From assembly GCF_000428825.1 (NCBI RefSeq), contig NZ_AUAR01000009.1, positions 1 to 64,000 of the forward strand: a stretch of 64,000 nt of DNA. The letters run 5' to 3'. Positions within the stretch are counted from its first letter, which is position 1. Each line of letters opens with the position of its first letter. The notes under the pieces are model-generated. The model worked only from the letters and a program-made list of their open reading frames with translations, did not search any database and had not been told where the DNA came from. This document shows, one piece after another, positions 57,131 to 64,000 of the stretch. Position numbers and translations under genes: made by a program. Source of the DNA: Desulfomicrobium escambiense DSM 10707. Lineage in GTDB: Bacteria > Desulfobacterota > Desulfovibrionia > Desulfovibrionales > Desulfomicrobiaceae.

Positions 57131-58200
57131 TGCGGCAGCCTCGTCTGCAGTTCAGGCGGCCAATCCACCCGTGGGTCGAGCCGCACATAGGCCATGCCCG
57201 GCAGGCCGGTCTTGACCTGGAGGAGGTGCTCTCTGAGCAGATCCGGGGCGATCCGCGCCTTGACCCGGAACATCAGCTTCAGGCGTTCTTCCGTTGTTTC
57301 CACCGTTTTCGGGGTGAACTGGGCCTCGTCGGCGACGAACGAGATCTCGGCCGGGATGACGTATTGCGGGGCGGCATCGAGCACAAGACGCGCTTCGGTA
57401 CCCAGTGCGATCCGTCCGGCCGCCTTCGTCGGCAGGAAGAAGGTCATGTAGACATCGGTGAGGTCGATCATGTTCAGGACAGTGCCACCGGAGGCCAGCA
57501 CCTCGCCGGGCTGGGCCACCCGGTATTGCACCCGTCCCTTCTGCGGCGCCTTCAGCACGCTGTCATCAAGGTCAGCCTGGATTCGCTCAAGCATCGCCCG
57601 GGTCGCCTCCACATCGGCTTGCGCGCCAAGCACCTGCGATCTGGCCGTGGCAATGGCCGCGGCCGCCCTTGCGACATCAGCCTCGGCAGCGCGCAACATA
57701 GCTTCGGCGCTGAGAAAAGCGGCTCGATCGTCGTCGAATTTCTGCTGGGAAACGGCTTTGTCGGCGACCAGCGATCGCGACCGCTCAAGCCGTATCCGTG
57801 CCACCTCGGCCTCGGCCACGCGTTGCGAGACCACTGCCTGCGCTGCCGTTTTCTCGCTTTGGCGCTGCACGACCTGGCTGTTGGCGATCCGCACCGAGTT
57901 CTCAGCCTGGCGCAAGCGGGCCAGCCCTTCTCTCAGCTGAGCTTCCAATACGGCGGTGTCCATCTTCGCCAGAACTTGTCCGGCCGTGATGAAATCGCCT
58001 TCGTCCACCAGGATATCCTTGAGCCGCCCCGCCGTCTTGGCGGCTATGTCAATCTCCACCGCTTCAATGCGGCCGTTGCCGCTGGTGAAGCCGTCGGGAA
58101 GACCCTTTTTCTGCAAGGATTGCCAAGCAAAGAGTGCGGCCCCGATAACAAGCACCCCTATGGCGATGGCCAGCAACCGTCCTTTATTAAGCTTCGACAT
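57127..58200 (-). CDS. yhiI: HlyD-family membrane fusion protein, YhiI-like
   Basis: A 357-residue periplasmic adaptor anchored by one N-terminal helix ([18 protein letters not shown]). It has the lipoyl half [22 protein letters not shown], a long coiled hairpin (~85-225), the second half [22 protein letters not shown] and a beta-barrel. It is the adaptor of the RbbA/YhhJ exporter. GGAGG precedes ATG 58200; the longer frame to 58245 is rejected, because its upstream bases are read in another frame as the truncated hsdS. No promoter is obvious between hsdS and yhiI, so it may now be read from the restriction operon. Confidence 0.9.
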   Translation of the reverse strand: MSKLNKGRLLAIAIGVLVIGAALFAWQSLQKKGLPDGFTSGNGRIEAVEIDIAAKTAGRLKDILVDEGDFITAGQVLAKMDTAVLEAQLREGLARLRQAENSVRIANSQVVQRQSEKTAAQAVVSQRVAEAEVARIRLERSRSLVADKAVSQQKFDDDRAAFLSAEAMLRAAEADVARAAAAIATARSQVLGAQADVEATRAMLERIQADLDDSVLKAPQKGRVQYRVAQPGEVLASGGTVLNMIDLTDVYMTFFLPTKAAGRIALGTEARLVLDAAPQYVIPAEISFVADEAQFTPKTVETTEERLKLMFRVKARIAPDLLREHLLQVKTGLPGMAYVRLDPRVDWPPELQTRLPQ

Positions 58201-58330
58201 TTTTTGACCTCCGCTTTGCCCCGTTCCCAGAGAACAGGCGGCCATTCCGGAACAGATTCCAGTGAGCCGAAATATCTCCTAAAAACGGCTGCCCGGAATC
58301 CTTGTATTCTGGATAAGGGGCCAGCTTCAT
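58187..58330 (-). pseudogene. Truncated second hsdS, N-terminal ~35 codons
   Basis: A 47-codon frame starting MKLAPYPEYKDSGQPFLG and continuing ISAHWN...RNGRLFS, the typical opening of type I specificity subunits. After RLFS the hsdS similarity ends and the frame runs into the yhiI leader, stopping inside yhiI. A complete HsdS is about 400-450 residues. The ATG overlaps the preceding stop (TGATG), so it was once a coupled member of the restriction operon. The yhiI-rbbA-yhhJ-lpxR cassette has replaced the rest. Confidence 0.7.
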
Positions 58331-58509
58331 CACTCAGCCTCCCCGACAATCTGTTCCAGAAAGCCTTCGGTCTCCTGCTCCAGGGCGTAGATATCGGCCT
58401 TGATCTTATTTAAAGTGCATCCATTACGGAAGATCAGATGGCTTTTGATTTTGCTTATCCGTTCAATGGCCATTCTGTTCCCCACCGTTCCTCTGTCAAT
58501 CGTGCTCAT
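58330..58509 (-). CDS. Small ORF in the type I restriction operon, 59 aa
   Basis: A 59-residue frame whose ATG overlaps the Mrr-like gene's stop (ATGA) and whose stop overlaps the hsdS fragment start (TGATG). It is too short to be annotated by length but tightly coupled on both sides. The protein is amphipathic and probably helical (MAIERISKIKSHLIF, IKADIYALEQETEGFLEQIVGE). Short ORFs like this are common just before hsdS in some type I loci, but their role is unknown. Confidence 0.65.
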   Translation of the reverse strand: MSTIDRGTVGNRMAIERISKIKSHLIFRNGCTLNKIKADIYALEQETEGFLEQIVGEAE

Positions 58510-59552
58510 TTCACATCCCCTCCCATAGCAAACTCCTCATCGATCTCGAACAGATCCGGCGTCGAACGATGGACGCCGATGCCGTGTTCCATCAGCAGCA
58601 TTACAAGCTGTTCCCCGTTCATCAGGGCGATGGGAGTCTTGTCGGGCTGGGCCGCTTCCTTGATGGCTCCGGCACTGAAGTCGCTGGTGGTAATGATCAG
58701 CCCTTGCTCGTGTGCTCCGAGGCTGCCGCGCACCTGCTGCACAACCGGAGCTTGGATATTATTCTTGAGCTTCCATTTCTTGACCTGGACGGCCATCTTG
58801 ATGCGGACCACGGCACCGACCACCAAGGTGCCCCGGACATCGATGCCGCCGTCGCCGCTGAGTTTGGTCACCTCGACCATCTCGAAACCCATCTCCGCCA
58901 GTAACTGAGAGATGAACTCCTCGAACTCACCGGGCTTCATGGCCAGCAAGCGCTCGCGCAGGACCTTGCGGACCTGGTGGTTGTGCTGCTCGATTTGGAA
59001 TGCGAGTCCACGCCCCATCCATTGGCTCAGGCCCACATAGCCACGACCGTGCTGAACGAAGCGGGGCCGCTCACCGCGTTTCTGCTGGCGCTTGATCTCG
59101 GTGATCACCTGGGCGTACATGGTGGCCTCGGGCGTTTTGCCGCCTGTCACCAGCCAGCCTTTTTGCAGGGCCTTCTCGGTTATTTCCTTGTAATGCATCG
59201 GCTTCTTGCCGCCGAACTCTTCGAGCACCTTCTGAGCGCAATCAGTGAAGGAGAAACCCGCGTTCGGATGATGTTTTGGGGCTTCTTCGACGGCCGCAGG
59301 AACCGGCGCAGCGCCGCTCGATATTTCAGTGGAATCTCGAAGTGCGAAGGTCTGAGGGCCGACTTTTACAAAGGGCGACTTGTCCCCATTGCTCTTGATG
59401 TCGGAGTAGAGCCGGGCGCTGACAGTGGCGTCTGGGGTCTTACCTCCGGACTGCCAGAGACCGGCAGCCATGATCTGCTCGGCGATATCCTTGGCGTGCA
59501 GCGCCGTTCCGGCCTGTTGCAAAACCTGAATTGCGGCCGTTTTAACGTCCAT
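58506..59552 (-). CDS. Mrr-like restriction endonuclease with two HARE-type winged helices
   Basis: A 348-residue protein. Two N-terminal HARE/HB1-like winged helices (~1-70 and ~98-165, each with a GKTPxATxxAxxxxxI core) precede an Mrr-type PD-(D/E)xK nuclease domain (~205-310). Visible active-site pieces are FEEFISQLLAEMGF, SGDGGIDVRG and the QVKKWK motif. Mrr enzymes cut methylated or otherwise modified foreign DNA; HARE domains are proposed DNA-modification readers. Its start overlaps the hsdR end by 11 bases and its stop overlaps the next small ORF, so it is part of the restriction operon. Confidence 0.88.
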   Translation of the reverse strand: MDVKTAAIQVLQQAGTALHAKDIAEQIMAAGLWQSGGKTPDATVSARLYSDIKSNGDKSPFVKVGPQTFALRDSTEISSGAAPVPAAVEEAPKHHPNAGFSFTDCAQKVLEEFGGKKPMHYKEITEKALQKGWLVTGGKTPEATMYAQVITEIKRQQKRGERPRFVQHGRGYVGLSQWMGRGLAFQIEQHNHQVRKVLRERLLAMKPGEFEEFISQLLAEMGFEMVEVTKLSGDGGIDVRGTLVVGAVVRIKMAVQVKKWKLKNNIQAPVVQQVRGSLGAHEQGLIITTSDFSAGAIKEAAQPDKTPIALMNGEQLVMLLMEHGIGVHRSTPDLFEIDEEFAMGGDVK

Positions 59553-62532
59553 GGCTCGTTCCCGTTGCGGATTGTTCGGCCTGTTGCTGATAAGTCACGC
59601 CAAAGATGGTGTCGCCCAGCCATTTCTTGAACGACGGATTGTCGCTGAACTGCTTGAACAGCTCGGTGTGGTCGGACAAGAGGTCGATCATGACGCGTTG
59701 CAGCGCGGCGTCGTGTTCGATCCGGGCGGTCTTCTTATCGTTGTTCTTCATGGCGTTCTGGTAGGCGGCGTCCGCTGCGACCTTGGCCGGGATCTCCTCG
59801 GCGATGACCTGGCGGATCTTGTCGCCGTCCTTCCAATCGATGTTGCCGAACTGGTCGTTGAACGCCTTGATGATGTTGCTCAGTTGGTCCAGCTCCGGTT
59901 CCGGTTTGCGGCCACCTCCGCTGGTCGGCACCGGTCCGATTTCAGCATCCTGATCCGGAAGGCCTATCTTCAGGCTGGTTTTCACCTCGACACGGTAGCT
60001 GTCCATGTCGATGGCCTCCAGGATGCCCCGGGACAGGTCCTCTTCCTTGGGCGCGGGGAGTTTCGGGATCAGGAAGTTCAGGAAGATCGACAGCTTTTCC
60101 CAGTCGGCATTCGAATACGCCAGAATCGAGGACAGAAAGCCGTAGGTGCGGACGAAAGCCTTGGCCTTGCCCTTGAAGTCCACCTGGCCATCTTCGTCGA
60201 GATCGGCGTTGTAGGTGGCCACGCAGGCGTCCAGGATCGGGTCGAGCTTGTCGCGGTCCGCGCCGTTCAGGTAGAGCCCCACCAGGTCGTCGATTTGCTC
60301 CTGGGAGTAGACCTGGTAGCCGTCCAGATCCGACTTCAGGTCGTGCAGTTTATTCGGGTCGGTTTCGTCACTGAGGATAGTGGTGCGGTAATAGGGCTCG
60401 AACGACTTCTGGATGGTCTCCGAGTCGTTGTGGAAATCGAGCACAAAGGTATCGTGCTTTTTCGGGTGGGCGCGATTGAGCCGTGAGAGGGTCTGCACCG
60501 CCTTGATGCCGGAGAGCGCCTTGTCTACGTACATGGTGTGCAGCAGCGGTTCGTCGTAGCCGGTCTGGAACTTGTCGGCGACGATCAGGAAGCGGTACGG
60601 GTCCTGTTGTACCTTGTCCGGGATCTGGCTGCTGGGGAAGCCGTTCAGCGTCGCTTCGGTCACTTTCTTTCCGCCATACTCGTGCTCCCCGGAAAAGGCC
60701 ACGATGGGCGCGTAAGGGCTTTTACGCTCCTTGAGGTAGTCCTTGAAGGCGTGGAAATACTGAATGGCTCGCTCGATACCGTTGGTGATGACCATGGCCC
60801 GGGCATGGCCGCCGATCTTGCGGTGGCCGATCACCTGGGTGTGGAAGTGGTCCACCATGATCTCCGCCTTCTCGCGGATGGCGTGATCATGGGACTCCAC
60901 ATAGCGGCGCAGCTTTTTCTGGGCCTTGTTAGCGTCGAAGAGCGGATCGTCCTCCACTGTCTTGGCCAGGCGGTAATAACTCTCCACCGGGGTGTAGTTC
61001 TTCAGCACATCGAGGATGAAGCCCTCCTGGATGGCCTGCTTCATGGTGTAGCTGTGGAACGGGTGATGCTTCACGGTGCCGTCGGGCTGCGGGTCCGGCT
61101 CGCCGAAGATCTCCAGGGTCTTGTTCTTGGGGGTGGCGGTGAAGGCAAAGTAGCTGGCGTTGGTCACCATCTTCCGGCCTTCCATGATCTTGTTGATCTT
61201 GTCCTCGGTATCCAGTTCATCCCATTCCGCCTTGTATTCACCCGGCTTTTCCGCAACGGCCATGTTCATGGCGGCGGTGGTCTTGCCGCCCTGGCTGGAA
61301 TGAGCCTCGTCGATGATGATGGCGAATTTGCTCTTGCGGTGTTCGTCGCCGATCTCATCGAGGATGAACGGGAACTTCTGCACGGTGGTGATGATGATTT
61401 TCTTACCGGCCTTGAGGAAGCGGCGCAGGTCGCCGGAATGCTCGGCATGGCCGACGGTGGCGGAAACCTGGGCGAACTGCTTGATGGTGTCGCGGATCTG
61501 TTTGTCGAGCACCCGTCGGTCGGTGACCACGATGACCGAATCGAACAACGCCTTGCTCTCGTGTTCCAGCCCCACGAGCTGGTGCGCCAGCCAGGCGATG
61601 GAGTTACTTTTGCCGCTGCCCGCCGAGTGCTGGATCAGGTAGCGTCTGCCGACGCCGCTCTCAGCGGCATTGGCCAGCAGCATGCGCACCACCTTTAGCT
61701 GGTGGTAGCGGGGGAAGATCTGCTTGTGCCTTTTTTTGCCGGTCTTCTCGTCCTTTTCCTTCACCACCTGGGCGTAGTTTTCCAGAATGTCGGTCAACCC
61801 CGCCTTGGAGAGGGCCTCCTTCCACAGATAGTCGGTGGCGAGCCCGGCCGGGTTGGGCGGATTGCCAGCACCGTCGTTGTAGCCCTTGTCGAAGGGCAGA
61901 AACCACGAGCCCTTGCCCTTGAGGTGGGTGCAGAAACGCACCTCGTGATCGTCCACGGCAAAATGAACGACGCAACGGCCGAACTGAAACAGCAGCTCCT
62001 TCGGGTCGCGGTCACGCTGGTACTGCTGCACGGCATCGAGCACCGTCTGCTTGGTGAGCTTGTTCTTGAGTTCGAAGGTGGCGATGGGCAGGCCGTTGAC
62101 GAACACGGCCATGTCGAGGGAGAGCGCAGTCTCATTGCGGCTGTAGCGGAGCTGGCGGGTGACGCTGAAGACGTTGGCCGCGAACCGCTCGGCCGCCTTC
62201 ACGTTGCCTGGCGTCGGCGTGCCGTAGAAAAGGTCCACATGGGCCGGGCCGTGCTTGATGCCGCCGCGTAGCACGTCTACCACGCCGCGCTTGGCGATCT
62301 CGCCCTGCAGGCGGTGCAGGAACTGGGTGCGCTTGGGGCCTTCCTCGTCGATGCCAAGAGCCTCATAGGTGTCGGGCTGGGTGGCGGAGAGGAATTGCAG
62401 CAGCTTGGCCCGGTCGACGGCGTGTTCCCGGTCGTAGTCCTGCGGGTCGCCCTGAACGTATCCGGCCTCCTCCACGAGGGACGCGACGATGATGGACTCC
62501 AGGCCCTTTTCGCTGGTGTCGGTCGGTTTCAT
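59542..62532 (-). CDS. hsdR: Type I restriction enzyme R subunit (HsdR)
   Basis: A 996-residue motor/nuclease subunit. The N-terminal RecB-like nuclease has DMAVFVNGLPIATFELKN (~140-160; Asp, Glu and Lys of PD-ExK). Then SF2 translocase motifs: HSAGSGKSNS Walker A (~305-315), IIIDEAHSSQGG (~410-420), FAFTATPKN, TGYDEPLLHTMYVDK and LSRLNRAHP. Length is normal for the family. HsdR cleaves DNA after translocation when bound to HsdM2S. It overlaps the DUF1016 gene by an ATGA and mrr by 11 bases. HsdM is not in the window and presumably lies further right. Confidence 0.94.
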   Translation of the reverse strand: MKPTDTSEKGLESIIVASLVEEAGYVQGDPQDYDREHAVDRAKLLQFLSATQPDTYEALGIDEEGPKRTQFLHRLQGEIAKRGVVDVLRGGIKHGPAHVDLFYGTPTPGNVKAAERFAANVFSVTRQLRYSRNETALSLDMAVFVNGLPIATFELKNKLTKQTVLDAVQQYQRDRDPKELLFQFGRCVVHFAVDDHEVRFCTHLKGKGSWFLPFDKGYNDGAGNPPNPAGLATDYLWKEALSKAGLTDILENYAQVVKEKDEKTGKKRHKQIFPRYHQLKVVRMLLANAAESGVGRRYLIQHSAGSGKSNSIAWLAHQLVGLEHESKALFDSVIVVTDRRVLDKQIRDTIKQFAQVSATVGHAEHSGDLRRFLKAGKKIIITTVQKFPFILDEIGDEHRKSKFAIIIDEAHSSQGGKTTAAMNMAVAEKPGEYKAEWDELDTEDKINKIMEGRKMVTNASYFAFTATPKNKTLEIFGEPDPQPDGTVKHHPFHSYTMKQAIQEGFILDVLKNYTPVESYYRLAKTVEDDPLFDANKAQKKLRRYVESHDHAIREKAEIMVDHFHTQVIGHRKIGGHARAMVITNGIERAIQYFHAFKDYLKERKSPYAPIVAFSGEHEYGGKKVTEATLNGFPSSQIPDKVQQDPYRFLIVADKFQTGYDEPLLHTMYVDKALSGIKAVQTLSRLNRAHPKKHDTFVLDFHNDSETIQKSFEPYYRTTILSDETDPNKLHDLKSDLDGYQVYSQEQIDDLVGLYLNGADRDKLDPILDACVATYNADLDEDGQVDFKGKAKAFVRTYGFLSSILAYSNADWEKLSIFLNFLIPKLPAPKEEDLSRGILEAIDMDSYRVEVKTSLKIGLPDQDAEIGPVPTSGGGRKPEPELDQLSNIIKAFNDQFGNIDWKDGDKIRQVIAEEIPAKVAADAAYQNAMKNNDKKTARIEHDAALQRVMIDLLSDHTELFKQFSDNPSFKKWLGDTIFGVTYQQQAEQSATGTSHGR

Positions 62533-63572
62533 AGATCCTCCAGCAAATGGGCGATGTCCTTCGGCGACGGCAGTTGACCTTTCAGCGCCTTGGGCAGGGT
62601 CTTGGTGATTTCATAAGTGGCCACGCCGATGGGCTTGCGGGCGTCGTGCAGGGCGTATTCCACAATCGTGCGGCTCTTCTCCTTACACAGGATGATGCCG
62701 ATGGAGGGGTTCTCGTCCTCCTGGCGGACCTGCCGGTCCAGAGCCGCCAGATAAAACTGCATCTTGCCGACGAACTCCGGCAGGAACTCGCCGACTTTCA
62801 ATTCAATGGCGACAAGGCAGCGCAGACGGCGGTGAAACAACAAGAGGTCGATGAAAAACTCTTTGCCGTCCACCTCCAGCCGGTATTGGCTGCCCATGAA
62901 GGCGAACATGCCGCCCATGGCCCGGAGGAAATCCTCGATCCGGGCGATGAGCGCCCGCTCCAGCTCCCGCTCGCTGTGCTCCTCGCCCAGCTCCAGAAAA
63001 TCGAAGGTGTATTCGTCCTTCACCGCCAGCTTGGCCTGGGCGCGAAGTTCCGGTGTGAGCGCCTGGTCGAAGTTGGTCTGGCCGAGCAGGGATTTTTCGT
63101 AGCTCTGGTTGTCGATCTGATGGATGAGCACGTTCTTGGACCAGCCGAACTTGCGGGTCATGCGCAGATAGAATTCCCGCTCCAGCGGGTCCTTGCAGCG
63201 CTCCAGGATGGCCAGGTTGTGGCTCCAGCCGATTTCTCGCACCAGTGGTGCGAGTTTTTCGAGTCCGTTGTACGCCTCGAAAAAAGCCTTCATCCGCCAG
63301 AGGTTGGAAGCCGAAAAGCCCCCCACGCCGGGAAACTCCGTCCGCAGATCGGCGGCGAGCTGTTCCACCACCGCCTTGCCCCAGCCTTCAACATCCTGCC
63401 GCTCCACGATCATCCGCCCGATGTCCCAGTACAGACCGACCAACTCCTTGTTGACCGCCTTGAGGGCTTCATACTGGGCGGAGCGGATGCGCTCCTTAAT
63501 CTCGGACAGCAGGCGCGGGTAGTCCTGCGGTTTGCCGAGGCTGTTTTTTGGGGTTTTGTCAGTCGGTTTCAT
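62529..63572 (-). CDS. DUF1016 / YhcG-family PD-(D/E)xK nuclease domain protein
   Basis: A 347-residue protein. The N-terminal helical part (~15-160, with YWDIGRMIVERQ and FSASNLWRMKAFFEAY) and the C-terminal PD-(D/E)xK fold (~200-330) with FFIDLLLFHRRLRCLVAIELKVGEF (Asp, then Glu-x-Lys) are the hallmarks of DUF1016/YhcG. Members are often found inside type I restriction loci and are thought to act as accessory nucleases. ATG 63572 is preferred to the frame start at 63590, because GGGGGAG precedes it and relatives start there. It overlaps the hsdS end by 14 bases and couples to hsdR by ATGA. Confidence 0.88.
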   Translation of the reverse strand: MKPTDKTPKNSLGKPQDYPRLLSEIKERIRSAQYEALKAVNKELVGLYWDIGRMIVERQDVEGWGKAVVEQLAADLRTEFPGVGGFSASNLWRMKAFFEAYNGLEKLAPLVREIGWSHNLAILERCKDPLEREFYLRMTRKFGWSKNVLIHQIDNQSYEKSLLGQTNFDQALTPELRAQAKLAVKDEYTFDFLELGEEHSERELERALIARIEDFLRAMGGMFAFMGSQYRLEVDGKEFFIDLLLFHRRLRCLVAIELKVGEFLPEFVGKMQFYLAALDRQVRQEDENPSIGIILCKEKSRTIVEYALHDARKPIGVATYEITKTLPKALKGQLPSPKDIAHLLEDL

Positions 63573-64000
63573 CCATCTCCCCCTCGTCATCGATCACGTC
63601 ATCGGCATCGGCGGTGTCCTCTTCCAGCGCCAGCAGCTCTTCATCGGCAACCTCCGGCACCTCGATTCCGCGCACATCCACCTGACCGGTGACCACATCG
63701 GAAATCAGCCGGGTACGGTATTCGCGCATCAGCTCGATCTCGCGTTGGGCGCGGGTGATTGCTTGGTCGATCTCGGCCGATTTTTCCTGGATGTGTTCGA
63801 GAATCTCCCGCTGCTCTTTGATTGGCGGCAAACCGATTGGATAGTTTTTCACAAAATCCGATGGAATCCTCTGCTGGCCAGCCGCGCCGGTCATGTATTG
63901 CTCGCCCAGCAACAAGAACTGTTTGGTTGACGTGAGGAACCGAAGGAAAGCGCCGTCAATGGCCTTTGAAGGACGAAGAACGATCAGTTCGGTAGTGCCA
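63559..64000 (-). CDS. hsdS: Type I restriction specificity subunit HsdS, C-terminal part (5' end outside window)
   Basis: The frame is open from the window's right edge to TGA at 63561-63559. It encodes the end of the second target-recognition domain and the conserved coiled coil: ELIVLRPSKAIDGAFLRFL, GAAGQQRIPSDFVKNYPIGLPPIKEQREIL, then IDQAITRAQREIELMREYRTRLISDVVTGQVDVR and an acidic tail. HsdS directs the HsdM/HsdR complex to its DNA sites. It overlaps the following DUF1016 gene by 14 bases. This is a different gene from the truncated hsdS at 58187-58330. Confidence 0.9.
   Translation of the reverse strand, partial: GTTELIVLRPSKAIDGAFLRFLTSTKQFLLLGEQYMTGAAGQQRIPSDFVKNYPIGLPPIKEQREILEHIQEKSAEIDQAITRAQREIELMREYRTRLISDVVTGQVDVRGIEVPEVADEELLALEEDTADADDVIDDEGEMDETD

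Overview
The window looks like a Desulfovibrionales (sulfate-reducing Desulfobacterota) chromosome, perhaps close to Desulfomicrobium or Desulfovibrio. This is inferred from the rubredoxin:oxygen oxidoreductase-type flavodiiron protein, the high-GC codon use and the giant surface-protein locus; no rRNA or housekeeping marker is present to prove it. The last ~12.5 kb has a different character (gammaproteobacterial-style exporter operon, type I restriction genes, truncated genes) and reads as an acquired, rearranged island.

Layout. 1-198: right end of an IS3-family element that has cut off an IS1634-like transposase (199-1260). 1261-2065: AT-rich non-coding DNA with a candidate promoter. 2066-39334: one co-directional block encoding a TolC-type outer-membrane channel, a 9506-residue LEPR-XLL/DUF4347 repeat protein (28.5 kb), a DUF3467 protein, a GAF-HlyD adaptor, a PqqD-like/M50 protease/HlyD fusion, a shortened SecA-like ATPase and a small HlyD/RND-type adaptor. 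39354-50850: ordinary genes with several readable regulatory sites: a guanidine-II riboswitch before an SMR guanidinium exporter, flavodiiron protein, DUF488 protein, an unknown protein, nucleoside phosphorylase, tRNA-Arg(ACG), an S24/LexA-like repressor with twin palindromic operators and a small zinc-ribbon gene, ZnuA with Zur-like sites, and an XRE-PAS-histidine kinase-receiver hybrid. 50851-51494: non-coding DNA with two terminator hairpins. 51495-64000 (minus strand): 5'-truncated Na+/Ca2+ antiporter, LpxR-like protein, the yhhJ-rbbA-yhiI ABC exporter operon, a truncated second hsdS, a small coupled ORF, an Mrr-like endonuclease, HsdR, a DUF1016 nuclease and the C-terminal end of HsdS.

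The most interesting system is the 2-39 kb block. It has the outer-membrane channel and adaptors of a type I secretion system but no ABC transporter. In its place are a dedicated SecA-like motor and a membrane protein joining a PqqD-like peptide-recognition domain, an intact HELGH site-2 protease and a HlyD-like arm. The cargo has no Sec signal peptide, but carries the LEPR-x-LL motif at residues 31-40. I infer a dedicated export machine for the giant protein, in which the PqqD-like domain may read the LEPR leader; none of this is proven by sequence alone.
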